DNA from: Pseudooceanicola pacificus
GTDB taxonomy: Bacteria > Pseudomonadota > Alphaproteobacteria > Rhodobacterales > Rhodobacteraceae
Length of the DNA: 64,000 nt
Assembly (NCBI RefSeq): GCF_009789075.1
Contig: NZ_WNXQ01000003.1
Location: 124,001 to 188,000 of the forward strand
Reading direction: 5' to 3'
A program made the translations under genes and the position numbers. A model generated the notes under the pieces. That model worked only from the letters and a program-made list of their open reading frames with translations. It had not been told where the DNA came from and ran no database searches. Shown piece by piece: positions 1 to 8,274 of the stretch (positions within the stretch are counted from its first letter, which is position 1; each line of letters opens with the position of its first letter).

Positions 1-194
1 GACGTAACGCTTTTGCCCGAGCCGGATTCACCAACGATGCCAAGTGTCTGCCCTTGGGTCAGGTCGAAGCTGACGCCATCGACGGCACGCACGATGCCCG
101 CAGGTGTGAAATACGACGTCTGGAGATCGCGAACGGATAGAACGCTTTCGGCATCCGAGGCCTCGGTCCTGGCAGTGGTCTGCGCGCTGCTCAT
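1..194 (-). CDS. Opp/Dpp-type ABC transporter ATP-binding protein, N-terminal part (cut by window edge)
   Basis: This is the first 64 residues of an ABC ATPase that would power import of peptides or related solutes; the rest lies beyond position 1. The Walker A motif GESGSGKS is visible at residues 55-62 and is followed by VT, as in the DppD/OppD family. The start ATG at 192-194 gives a short Ala/Thr/Ser-rich lead before the typical [11 protein letters not shown] opening. It is the last visible gene of a minus-strand operon, downstream of the solute-binding protein and two permeases. The gap to the binding-protein gene contains a strong stem-loop. The substrate cannot be told from this fragment. 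Confidence 0.9.
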   Translation of the reverse strand, partial: MSSAQTTARTEASDAESVLSVRDLQTSYFTPAGIVRAVDGVSFDLTQGQTLGIVGESGSGKSVT

Positions 195-225
195 CGGCGG
201 TCTTCCCTGGAAGCTGAGGTGGGGT

Positions 226-257
226 GTCCGAGGGGCGCGTTGCGGCGCCCCTCGGAC
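226..257 (-). other. Intercistronic 13-bp stem-loop between binding-protein and ATPase genes
   Basis: Positions 226-238 (GTCCGAGGGGCGC) and 245-257 are perfect reverse complements around a 6-nt loop. No T-run follows on the minus strand, so it is not a classical intrinsic terminator. It lies just after the stop of the binding-protein gene. In ABC operons this position often holds a structure that protects the binding-protein mRNA or attenuates downstream genes; that role is inferred here. Confidence 0.7.
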
Positions 258-281
258 TTTACGGCAAGGATCGAGTCGGGA

Positions 282-1859
282 TCACTCGGCATCCAGTCTG
301 AGAGCGGCGAAATAGGGGTAGCCGCCCGCGATCCAGGTCAGGTCAGACACGTTTTTCGCGGTCATCACGAGGTCGAGGTTCTGACGCACGGGCATCACCA
401 CGGCATTTTCGGCCAGGATCATCTGCAGTTCCTGATAGAGCGCGCTGCGCTTTGCACGGTCCTGTTCGGCCCGGCCAAGCGACACCAGTTCGTTCACCCG
501 CGCGTAGTCTATGCCCGGCAGGTTCATCAGCTGACCCGGCGTGAAGATGCGCAGGGCATCGGGGTCCACGTCGGTGAACTGGGTCTGGGTCATCGAGAAG
601 GCCCCGGTCTTGTTCGCGGACCACCAGGCAGGAGAGGTCATCGGCTCAAGCGAAACGTCGAACCCGGCTTCGGTCAGGTAGCCCTGGAACGCCTGGGCGA
701 TCGCCATATAGGCGGCGCGGGTGGAGATCGCAGTCAGGGTGACCTTGAGCTTTTCGCCGTCCTTGGCCCAGATGCCGTCATCTCCCTTGGTCCAGCCGGC
801 CGCTTCCAGAAGCTCGGCGGATTTCGCGGGATCGTAGGGATACATCTCCTTCACCTCGGGGGCATAGCCGACCATCCCTTCGCTCAGCAGCGTGTAGTTC
901 GCCGGATAGACGCCTGCATCGGAAAGCTGCGCCACGCCTTCGCGGTCGATGGCGTGGATCATCGCCTTGCGGACCGCGATATCGGCGGTCGGGCCCGACT
1001 GGGTGTTGATCGGGGCAAAGATGCCCAGGCCGCTGATCGGTACTTCGGTCTGCTTGTATTGACCGGAGGCACCGAGGCTTTTCCAGTAAAGACCTGGCGT
1101 CTGGTTCATCAGCTGGCTTTCACCGGACTGGAACTGGCTGATCCGCGCCTGCACATTCGGCACGATGGTGAAGGTGATCTTGGACAGGGCCGAGGGGCCT
1201 TCGATCCCCAGCGACGCGGGGAAATGGTTGTAGTCGTCGTTGCGTTCCAGAACGATTTTCTGGTTCGGGGCCCATTCGGCGATCTTGAAGGGGCCTGTAC
1301 CGACCGGGTGCTGGCCGAGGTCGGCGCCATAGGTCTCGATCGCCTTTGGCGACTGCATTCCAAGGAAGGGCGAGCCGAGTTGCGACAGGAAGGGAACGGA
1401 CGGCTGCGTGCAGGTGATCTGCACTTCGAATTCGCCGGTGGCCTTGGCAGAGGTGCAATCACCAAGCGCAGAGATCGCGGATTTGGATTCCGTGGTCTCG
1501 GCTGTGATGTAGGCAAAGTTGGCGACGACTGCGGCGGCGTTGAAGGGTGTGCCGTCATGGAAGGTGACGTCATCGCGCAGCTTGAACGTATAGACGAGGC
1601 CATCGTCGGAGGCGGACCATTCCGTCGCCAGCATCGGTTCGAGTTCGAAATTCTTGTTCAGGTAGATCAGGTTGTCGAAGATGGCGACCATGATCGGCCC
1701 GGCGATCCGCTTGGACGAGGTGCCGGGGTTCAGCGTGTCGATCGGTTCGCCCCATCCGATGACCAGTTCGGAGGTGTTCTGGGCATGTGCAGGTAGCGCG
1801 GCAGACGCCATCAGGGCCGCAAACGCCGTACCTGCAAGGGATTTGGTCAAGGTATTCAT
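282..1859 (-). CDS. ABC transporter substrate-binding protein, family 5 (peptide/nickel type)
   Basis: This 525-residue periplasmic binding protein would capture the solute for the adjacent importer. Residues 1-26 form a signal peptide (basic start, hydrophobic core, cleavage after AHA). The mature protein starts with a stretch typical of SBP_bac_5 (GWGEPIDTLNP) and continues with family signatures such as LRDDVTFHDGTPFNA and GTGPFKIAEW. Length is normal for DppA/OppA-like proteins. It sits 26 bp after the DppC-like permease gene and is followed by a stem-loop before the ATPase gene. The nearby amidase suggests an amide or short peptide as substrate, but the sequence does not show which. Confidence 0.95.
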   Translation of the reverse strand: MNTLTKSLAGTAFAALMASAALPAHAQNTSELVIGWGEPIDTLNPGTSSKRIAGPIMVAIFDNLIYLNKNFELEPMLATEWSASDDGLVYTFKLRDDVTFHDGTPFNAAAVVANFAYITAETTESKSAISALGDCTSAKATGEFEVQITCTQPSVPFLSQLGSPFLGMQSPKAIETYGADLGQHPVGTGPFKIAEWAPNQKIVLERNDDYNHFPASLGIEGPSALSKITFTIVPNVQARISQFQSGESQLMNQTPGLYWKSLGASGQYKQTEVPISGLGIFAPINTQSGPTADIAVRKAMIHAIDREGVAQLSDAGVYPANYTLLSEGMVGYAPEVKEMYPYDPAKSAELLEAAGWTKGDDGIWAKDGEKLKVTLTAISTRAAYMAIAQAFQGYLTEAGFDVSLEPMTSPAWWSANKTGAFSMTQTQFTDVDPDALRIFTPGQLMNLPGIDYARVNELVSLGRAEQDRAKRSALYQELQMILAENAVVMPVRQNLDLVMTAKNVSDLTWIAGGYPYFAALRLDAE

Positions 1860-1885
1860 TGGTTTCTCCTGTTGGGTTTTATTGT

Positions 1886-2788
1886 TTAGTTCGCGACCTT
1901 GGGGTCGAGTTCGTCCCGCAGCCCGTCACCGATCAGGTTCACCCCGACCACGAAGAGCGAAAGGAAAAGGCCGGGAAAGACGGTCATCCACCAGGCAAGC
2001 GTTATGAATTGCTGGCCATCGTTGAGGATTGCGCCCCATTCGGCATTGGGGGGCTGCACACCCAGCCCGATAAAGCCGAGCGCGGTGATCCACAGCAGCG
2101 CGATGCCAAGCCATGTCGTCGTCATGACGATGATCGAGGGCATGACATTCGGGACGATATGGGTCGCGATGATGCGCCACGGTCCGGCGCCCAGTGTCAC
2201 GGCGGCGTCGACGAAGGGCAGGGCGCGAACCTCGGTCGTGGCGCCTTCGACAAGACGGGCATAGACCGGGATCAGGATGATCGAGATCGCGATGATCCCG
2301 TTCACCAGCCCCGGCCCAAGGATCGCGGTAATGGCCAGCGCCAGCAGGATCCCGGGGAAGGCGAGCAGCAGATCGACGACCCTCATGATGACAAAGCCCG
2401 GGCGGCCGCCAAAGTAGCCCGCGACCAGGCCCATCAGGGTGCCGAAGAAGGCTCCGATCATCACGACGGCCGCGCTGGACAACATGCTGACACGTCCGCC
2501 GTAGAGAACGCGCGCCAGCAGATCGCGCCCGAAGGCATCCGTTCCCATGGGATAGTCGACCGAAGGCGGCTGGAAGATCGTCATCGGGCTTTGCTTGTTC
2601 GGATCGGCAGAGGTCAGCAGCGGGGCGGCGGCGACCAAAAGGATAAGGATCGCACAGATCACCGTTCCGGCGAGGAGACTGCGGTGGCGAAAGGCGCGCA
2701 GGACCGGATTGCGCCGCGGGGCAAGCGAATGATCCTCTGCAGGTTCGGTGGTGTATGCGGTGTCCCGGGACAAATCGTTCATGGCCAT
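1886..2788 (-). CDS. ABC transporter permease, DppC/OppC type
   Basis: This 300-residue inner-membrane permease forms the channel with the DppB-like partner. The first membrane segment is near residues 37-58. The segment YPMGTDAFGRDLLARVLYG is the hallmark before the core domain. The EAA-like cytoplasmic loop that contacts the ATPase reads VDAAVTLGAGPWRIIATHIVP, and the C-terminal ALGFIGLGVQPPNAEWG motif is typical of DppC. The start ATG lies 4 bp after the preceding permease gene. The order of two permeases, binding protein and ATPase is standard for this transporter family except for the internal position of the binding protein. Confidence 0.95.
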   Translation of the reverse strand: MAMNDLSRDTAYTTEPAEDHSLAPRRNPVLRAFRHRSLLAGTVICAILILLVAAAPLLTSADPNKQSPMTIFQPPSVDYPMGTDAFGRDLLARVLYGGRVSMLSSAAVVMIGAFFGTLMGLVAGYFGGRPGFVIMRVVDLLLAFPGILLALAITAILGPGLVNGIIAISIILIPVYARLVEGATTEVRALPFVDAAVTLGAGPWRIIATHIVPNVMPSIIVMTTTWLGIALLWITALGFIGLGVQPPNAEWGAILNDGQQFITLAWWMTVFPGLFLSLFVVGVNLIGDGLRDELDPKVAN

Positions 2789-2792
2789 GTCC

Positions 2793-3791
2793 TCAGCGCC
2801 GCGCGATGCGGGGATCGAGGATCGGGTACATCAGGTCGACGAGGAGGTTCGACAGGGCGTAGATCAGCGCGATGATCAGCACGCAGGCCTGCACCGTCAG
2901 GTAGTCCTTGGCCATGATCGCATCGACCAGCAGCCTCCCAAGACCGGGCCGGGAAAAGACGGTTTCCACCACCACGGTACCCGACAGCAGGTTGCCGAGT
3001 TGCAGACCGACAACCGTCAGCACCGGGAGCATCGAATTGCGCATCACGTGCCGGAAAAAGACCTTGGGGCGGGACAGGCCCTTGGCCCTTGCGGTCATGA
3101 CGTGGTTTTGCCCCATGGTCGAAATCAGGCTCGACCTGACGAACCGGGCATTGAACCCCATCGTGCCGATGCCGAGCGTCAGCGCGGGCAGAACCAGCCC
3201 CGCAAGAGAGGTGCCGCCGACGACGGGAAACCACTGAAGCTGCACCGCGAACAGCAGGATGAAAAGCAGGCCAAGCCAGAACGAGGGGATGGACATGAAC
3301 GTTATGGCAATTCCCATCCCGATCGTGTCCGGTGCCCGGTTGCGTGCGACAGCGGCCCAGGCCCCGATCAGCAGCCCGAGGGCAACGGAGATGAACAGCG
3401 CCGATGCCGTCAACTGAATGGAGGCGGGCATGTTCAGCGCCACGAGATCCGAGATCGGGCGCTGGTAACCGTAGGAGTAGCCGAAATCGCCATGCATGAC
3501 GCCGGTGATCCAGTTCCAGTATTGCTCTGGCAGAGACTTATCGAGGCCTAGCTGCCCACGCAGACGGGCCGCCAGTTCCTCGCTTGCGGCTTGGGAGCCG
3601 AGCATCTCGATCACCGGGTCCCCGGGGACGAGGCGGATCAGCAGAAAGACCAGCACGCTGATGGAAAAGGCCATGACGATCATGCCGATCAGGCGGTTCA
3701 TCAGGATCTCGATGAATTTCAGATTGATAAACCGTGCAGCAAGCTGTCTTGCCATCGACGGGCCATCCATCGTCTCGGTGGAGTGCGCCAT
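2793..3791 (-). CDS. ABC transporter permease, DppB/OppB type
   Basis: This inner-membrane permease has the DppB signatures: an N-terminal segment with RLVPGDPV, a central DFGYSYGYQRPIS region, and an EAA loop near ARAKGLSRPKVFFRHVMRN. The start is uncertain. The ATG at 3789-3791 (332 residues) is used here. The open frame reaches 3872, but those extra residues are unusually basic and unlike the family. An internal ATG giving MNRLIGMIVM would match the common DppB start even better. It is the first gene of the transporter operon; a 300-bp region with inverted repeats separates it from the upstream amidase gene. Confidence 0.9.
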   Translation of the reverse strand: MAHSTETMDGPSMARQLAARFINLKFIEILMNRLIGMIVMAFSISVLVFLLIRLVPGDPVIEMLGSQAASEELAARLRGQLGLDKSLPEQYWNWITGVMHGDFGYSYGYQRPISDLVALNMPASIQLTASALFISVALGLLIGAWAAVARNRAPDTIGMGIAITFMSIPSFWLGLLFILLFAVQLQWFPVVGGTSLAGLVLPALTLGIGTMGFNARFVRSSLISTMGQNHVMTARAKGLSRPKVFFRHVMRNSMLPVLTVVGLQLGNLLSGTVVVETVFSRPGLGRLLVDAIMAKDYLTVQACVLIIALIYALSNLLVDLMYPILDPRIARR

Positions 3792-3886
3792 AGTCGTCCC
3801 ATGTTGTTGAGCGGGCCGGGCCTTTGACCGGCCCTTCTTGAAAAGCACCCCAGGACGCTTTTCCCGTTGCAATTAAGGCATTGAAC

Positions 3887-3944
3887 CATGCGCTTCGCAT
3901 GTGCAGAAATACGGATTCATCGGGAGTCGATAAGTCTAGCTTAT
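3887..3944. promoter_or_regulatory. Inverted repeats upstream of the ABC importer operon, including a LysR-type T-N11-A box
   Basis: The gap between the amidase and permease genes (3792-4095) holds no gene. It contains CATGCG-CTT-CGCATG at 3887-3901 and ATAAG-TCTAG-CTTAT at 3930-3944. The second fits the T-N11-A pattern of LysR-family sites (T 3931, A 3943). A LysR gene lies at 8275-9168, so control of the importer by it is possible. This is inference from pattern and position only. Confidence 0.4.
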
Positions 3945-4095
3945 GGTGTCTCCAGCCGCTGCCGGGTTGCTCTCTGCCACGGCAATTTACCAGGCCTTTT
4001 GCCGTGACCGTCCAACAAGTCACGGGTTTCGGGGTGAACAGGCCGGACCGGGCGGGCCGCGCATGGGCTGCGGGCGCAGCAAGAAGGACAATTGA

Positions 4096-5529
4096 TCAGG
4101 TGGCGCCGCGCGGATCGATAGGTGTGAAGGTCCCGGCCCGCGCTTCGATCGCGGCCCCGGCACGGAACAGGAATTCGTCCTGCATCCGGTTCGCCACCAG
4201 CTGAACGCCGTCCACGATGCCATTTGTCATGCCGGTGGGCACCGACAGGCCCGGCAGCGCCAGAAGCGCGGTGACATGGTGCGGCTTGCAGGCCTTGATG
4301 GCCCGCAGCACCTGTGCGTGATCGCCCTGGTCGAAATCCCTGGGCAGCGCCTGCATATGCATATTGGGCATCAGGATCAGCGGATAGGTTTCAAAGAACT
4401 TCATCCACTCCCGCAGGATCGTCGTCCGCATTGCGACCTTGGCGATATAGTCATCACGCGTCTCGATCGGCTCGATGAGGTCCCACTGGCCGATGAAGTC
4501 GAACTTGGTGCGCAGGAAGGTGTCACCGTAAGTCGCGATGTTTTTCAGCAGGCCAGTGGCACGTTCCGCCTGCAGGAGCGACTGGTGCAGGCCCCAGGCT
4601 TCGTCATAGCGCGGTGGCGCGACGTCCTCGATGGTGCAACCGGCGTCTTCCAGCATTTTTGCGGCGCGCTGGAGGGAGGCACGAACTTCGGGTTCGATCT
4701 CGTCATCGGCGTAGAAAAGGGCGACCTTGCAGGGGAAGGGGGCCTGATCCTCTTCCGGCAGGCGCGGCGACCACCACGGGTCGCGATAGTCGCGCTGCGC
4801 CATCGCCCGGAACCCGAGGTAGGCATCGGCGACCGAGCGGGCCATCGGGCCCTGCGACGTCGTGCTCTGATGGACATAGGGCCTGTCAAGCGCGACAGAG
4901 GGATTGTAGTTGGGAATCCGGCTTGGGGTCGAGCGCAGGCCGACGATGCCGCAGCAATGGGCTGGCTGGCGAACCGACCCGCCAAGATCGTTGCCATGCG
5001 CAATCGCGCCGATGCCCGCGGCCACGGCCGCCGAACCGCCGCCGGACGAACCGCCGGGTGTGATCTCGGGGTCCCACGGGTTCAGGGTGTAGCCGTAGAG
5101 TTCGTTCGAGGTGAAAGACCGCGCGCAAAAGGCGGGCGTGTTGGTCTGGCCCAGGATCACGGCACCGGATTTCAGAAGGTTCGCCGTCACCGGGCTGTCG
5201 TCATCGGCAATATTGCCCTGCATCTCGCGGATCGCGTTGTTGCGGGCATGGCCGGTCCAGTCGACGTTCATCTTGATGGTGATCGGGACGCCGTTCAACA
5301 CGCCGGTCTTGTCGCCGCGACGGACGGCTTGGTCCGCGCGATCTGCTGCGGCAAGAGCCTCGTCACGGGTCTGTTCCACCACAGCGTTGATCTGATGGTT
5401 GACCGCGTCGAGCCGTTGGAGCGCGCTTTCCGTCGCTTCGCGGCTGGAAAATTTGCCGGCTGCGATGCCCGCGGCAAGATCTACGGCGGACATGGCCCAG
5501 AGTTCGGTTGGTGTCTTGTGCGTGTTCAA
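4096..5529 (-). CDS. Amidase (amidase-signature family) with TTG start
   Basis: This 477-residue cytoplasmic hydrolase would cleave a C-N amide bond. The amidase-signature Ser-cisSer-Lys triad is visible: the lysine in GVPITIKMNVD and the serines in the Gly/Ser-rich GGSSGGGSAAV followed by DLGGSVRQPA. The family substrate tunnel region is present and length is normal. The start is taken as TTG at 5527-5529 because a perfect AAGGAGG lies 5 nt upstream; the open frame runs 53 codons further but that part is not amidase-like. It lies upstream of the Opp/Dpp importer genes on the same strand, which suggests that an imported amide is its substrate. The exact substrate is unknown; related proteins are annotated as indoleacetamide hydrolase or glutamyl-tRNA amidotransferase-like. 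Confidence 0.92.
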   Translation of the reverse strand: MNTHKTPTELWAMSAVDLAAGIAAGKFSSREATESALQRLDAVNHQINAVVEQTRDEALAAADRADQAVRRGDKTGVLNGVPITIKMNVDWTGHARNNAIREMQGNIADDDSPVTANLLKSGAVILGQTNTPAFCARSFTSNELYGYTLNPWDPEITPGGSSGGGSAAVAAGIGAIAHGNDLGGSVRQPAHCCGIVGLRSTPSRIPNYNPSVALDRPYVHQSTTSQGPMARSVADAYLGFRAMAQRDYRDPWWSPRLPEEDQAPFPCKVALFYADDEIEPEVRASLQRAAKMLEDAGCTIEDVAPPRYDEAWGLHQSLLQAERATGLLKNIATYGDTFLRTKFDFIGQWDLIEPIETRDDYIAKVAMRTTILREWMKFFETYPLILMPNMHMQALPRDFDQGDHAQVLRAIKACKPHHVTALLALPGLSVPTGMTNGIVDGVQLVANRMQDEFLFRAGAAIEARAGTFTPIDPRGAT

Positions 5530-5734
5530 GAGAGCCTCCTTGCTGGACGATTGGTCAGAGACCGATGTGGCGCTGACAGGTGTCTTTTCGGTTGGATGCA
5601 CGAAAATCGGGAAACCGGGCCGCAGATCGACAGATCGTTCCGTCGTCACCGCAGGCGCGGCAACCTGGCGAGCGGTACGCCGTGTCACAAGGGACAGGTG
5701 AAGGCGCGAAGGTGACGTACCGATCGATCATGAC

Positions 5735-5953
5735 ATGACGATGGGCACAACGTCGCCGACAGCGCGTCCGACTGGACCGGACGGCATGCCGCCCTTGCAT
5801 GCGTTGACGGTCAGCATGTGCCGGGCGTACCGCCGCCGCGACCTTGCCGCCCTGATCGAACACGGGCGCGGCCTTGTCGTCGGGCCGACGGCGGCAGAGA
5901 GTGACAAGACCGCCATCGCGCGGGCGGCGCCGTTCATCGCCGGACGTCTTTGA
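5735..5953 (+). CDS. Possible small or remnant protein, unknown function
   Basis: A 72-codon plus-strand frame lies in the 600-bp gap (5530-6132) between two minus-strand genes. Its second half has GC-rich third positions like real genes here and reads as plausible protein (RRRDLAALIEHGRGLVVGP). There is no good ribosome binding site at 5735 or at the internal ATG 5786. It may be the tail of a decayed gene. I recognise no family, and the rest of the gap shows nothing I can name. Confidence 0.22.
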   Translation: MTMGTTSPTARPTGPDGMPPLHALTVSMCRAYRRRDLAALIEHGRGLVVGPTAAESDKTAIARAAPFIAGRL

Positions 5954-6132
5954 GATCTCCCCTGTCCGGATACGGCGCGTCCTGCGGGGGCCTGTCCGGA
6001 GGTCTTGACCGGATGCGGTTTTCACACGGTGGCCGAAGCGGCCTGCCTGCGTGGTGGCCCCGATATCGCGCCCGGTCCCGGTGTCACCGGCTTGACCCTG
6101 ACGTGTCAGGCGCTCGGCGGGACCGGATGCGA

Positions 6133-7506
6133 TCATTCGGCTGCGCCGCCGGGGGTCTTCAGTCCGAGCGGCAGTGGACGGACCGGAGCCTGCGGCCTGA
6201 GGCCCGGCTGTTCGTCGAGCGGCAGCCCGCCGCTGGCCGCAAGTATACGCGCGGCGGCTGCACCACAGTAGCGCCCCTGACACCGGCCCATCCCGACGCG
6301 GGACAGGGACTTGGCGCGGTTCGGCTCGATCGCATGTGACCTGTCGATGGTCGCGCGATATTCGCCTGCGGTGATTGCCTCGCACCGACAGAGCAGGGCG
6401 TCGTCGGGCAGCGACGTGCAAAGATCGTCGGGAAACGGAAAGGCGAGAGACAGGCCGCGCGCGAACCGGCGCATCCTTTTCTGCCGCTTCAGCAGAGAGT
6501 CGACAGGGTGTCGACCCTGCCGGCCCAAATCCTCAAGACATGCGATGGCGGCGAGTTGTCCGGCGATTTCGGCCCCGTCGGCGCCAAGTATCCGCGTGCC
6601 ATCGCCGGCAAGATAGATGCCGTTGCGGGTGGAGCGGCCCATCTCGTCGATACGGGGTGCCATCTGGCGCGCCACGGGATCCCAGTCGAAATCGCATCCC
6701 GCCATCTGGGCCAGCTGGTTTTCGGATCGCAGGTGCCAGCCCATGCCGACGCCGTCGCAGGCAAGCTGTGTCTCGCGGTTCCCTGCAGTCCAGCGAATAC
6801 CGGTGACTTGCGTTCCGTCGCCGTCTATCCGGATGTCGCGGACGCCGGTCACATAGGGAATCCTGTGCCGACGCAACACGCGGCGGAGTTTCAGCCCACG
6901 GAACATGAGACCCGGGCGTGCGGTCATCAGGGGCGCACCACGCATCAGATCGCTCTGGGACGAGGTATCGAGAACCGCGGCGACATCGGCTCCGGCTTCG
7001 GCATATTGCGCGGCGACAAGCGTCAGAAGCGGTCCGCTGCCGACAAAAACCACACGGTGGCCGATGGCGCATCCCTGTGCCTTGAGCGCGATCTGCGCCC
7101 CGCCAAGGGAATGCACCCCCGGCTGGGTCCAGCCGGGCAGAGGTGTCACGCGGTCGGTGGCGCCGGTGGCGAGGATCAGGGCATCGAAGCCCAGTTCGGA
7201 CATCGCCGTGCTGTCGTGCAGATGCAGCAGGCGATCGGATATTCCGAAAACTTCCGTCCCCGGGCGGTAGTCGATCTTTGACTTGAGGGCGTCGAAAGTC
7301 GCATGCAGTGCAACGGCTTTCGGCGCGTCGTCGCCATAGAGTTTGGGGGCGGGACGCTCCACCCCCTTGGCGGGCCGGCGATAAATCTGGCCACCGGAGG
7401 CGGTTTCGCGGTCGATGACGGTGGTTTCGATACCGGCTGCGACCAGCGTCTCGGCGGCGCGTGTTCCGGCCGGGCCGGCCCCGATGATCACTACGCGCCG
7501 GGCCAT
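6133..7506 (-). CDS. FAD/NAD(P)-binding oxidoreductase, HcnB/OoxA-type subunit with BFD-like iron-sulfur tail
   Basis: This 457-residue protein looks like the alpha subunit of hydrogen cyanide synthase, opine oxidase or hydroxyproline dehydrogenase complexes. The N-terminus has the FAD dinucleotide-binding motif VVIIGAGPAGTRAAE (residues 4-18), and a second nucleotide-binding fold follows at FVGSGPLLTLVAAQYAEAGA. The C-terminal part is a BFD-like domain with cysteines in LLCRCEAIT and CQGRYCG that can hold a [2Fe-2S] cluster. The start ATG at 7506 has GGGAGAG 5 nt upstream and overlaps the end of the small [2Fe-2S] subunit gene by 16 bp. The two probably form one complex with the divergent FAD subunit at 9275. 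Confidence 0.9.
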   Translation of the reverse strand: MARRVVIIGAGPAGTRAAETLVAAGIETTVIDRETASGGQIYRRPAKGVERPAPKLYGDDAPKAVALHATFDALKSKIDYRPGTEVFGISDRLLHLHDSTAMSELGFDALILATGATDRVTPLPGWTQPGVHSLGGAQIALKAQGCAIGHRVVFVGSGPLLTLVAAQYAEAGADVAAVLDTSSQSDLMRGAPLMTARPGLMFRGLKLRRVLRRHRIPYVTGVRDIRIDGDGTQVTGIRWTAGNRETQLACDGVGMGWHLRSENQLAQMAGCDFDWDPVARQMAPRIDEMGRSTRNGIYLAGDGTRILGADGAEIAGQLAAIACLEDLGRQGRHPVDSLLKRQKRMRRFARGLSLAFPFPDDLCTSLPDDALLCRCEAITAGEYRATIDRSHAIEPNRAKSLSRVGMGRCQGRYCGAAAARILAASGGLPLDEQPGLRPQAPVRPLPLGLKTPGGAAE

Positions 7507-7805
7507 TGGCTCTCTCCCGGCAGGGTGGTGATCAGGTCCATTCCGTCTTCCACAGGTGTCTCGCAGGCGCGGACCCGGCGGCCGTCGCCCATGCTGATCC
7601 AGCAATCCTGGCAGGCGCCCATAAGGCAGAATCCCGCTCGTGGCCCGTCGCCGAATTCGCTTGTCCGTGCGACCGCCCCGTTCAGACGCAGCGCGGTCAG
7701 CACCGTGTCGCCTGACAGTGCTTCGGCCGGCCGGCCGTCGATCCGGAACCGGATCTTGGGTCGGCTGCCCTGATAGAGACGACGGAAACCGGCTGCGGCT
7801 GTCAC
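7491..7805 (-). CDS. Small [2Fe-2S] subunit of an amine/amino-acid dehydrogenase (HcnA-like)
   Basis: This 104-residue ferredoxin-like protein passes electrons in heteromeric HcnABC, OoxAB or hydroxyproline dehydrogenase type enzymes. The four cluster cysteines are visible in GFCLMGACQDCW and VRACETPV, the usual C-x4-C-x2-C...C arrangement of this plant-type ferredoxin family. The start is GTG at 7805, sharing a GTGA overlap with the stop of the upstream HyuA remnant, so its translation is probably coupled to that broken gene. Its own 3' end overlaps the FAD subunit gene by 16 bp. Length is normal for the family. Confidence 0.9.
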   Translation of the reverse strand: MTAAAGFRRLYQGSRPKIRFRIDGRPAEALSGDTVLTALRLNGAVARTSEFGDGPRAGFCLMGACQDCWISMGDGRRVRACETPVEDGMDLITTLPGESQWPGA

Positions 7806-8170
7806 GCGGCGCGCTCCTCAAATTGTTGGGTCTCGTCCGTTCGCAGGCCAGGCAGCGGGATCTGCGGATGCCGTGGACAGTTTTCGGCGAACATCGTGTC
7901 GAACCCGGCATGCGTCACCGGGGCCGGCCTCGCGTCCCTGCGCTGGATGACCGTGTCGTTGCCAAGGGTTGCCTGATGCACGAAGGTTTCCACCTGCGCC
8001 GGGCCCAGGCCGTGGCGTTTTGCCAGACGCGCAGGCCCCTGTCGCAGCTCCGATCCGGGGTCGTCCGGTGTGGTCAGAACCTTCAAACTGTTCACTTCAT
8101 TTTTCCGCGTGTCGAGCGCGCAGAAGTCGATGACTGCACCACCGATCTTGACGCCGATCTTCCAGCTCAT
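7802..8170 (-). pseudogene. Hydantoinase/oxoprolinase A (HyuA) N-terminal remnant
   Basis: About 122 residues match the N-terminal domain of HyuA-family ATP-dependent hydantoinases and oxoprolinases, which are normally near 680 residues. The opening reads MSWKIGVKIGGAVIDFCALD where the family has a D-x-GGTFTD phosphate-binding motif. Here the Asp is Lys and GTFTD has become GAVID. Later segments (LKVLTTPDDP, FVHQATLGNDTVIQRR, APVTHAGF) are clearly homologous. The frame stops in a GTGA overlap with the [2Fe-2S] subunit gene. The rest of HyuA and any HyuB are absent. It is most likely a deletion remnant kept as a leader cistron. The open frame extends to 8230 with an unrelated-looking lead. Confidence 0.75.
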
Positions 8171-8274
8171 GCCGGCACCACGTTGCTTTGGTCCCCGGCA
8201 ACCTGGCACGAAGAAACGGGTCTGCGCCAAGTCGGAGTATGGGCGTGGCCATAAGCCGTGCCTATACTTTGGCC

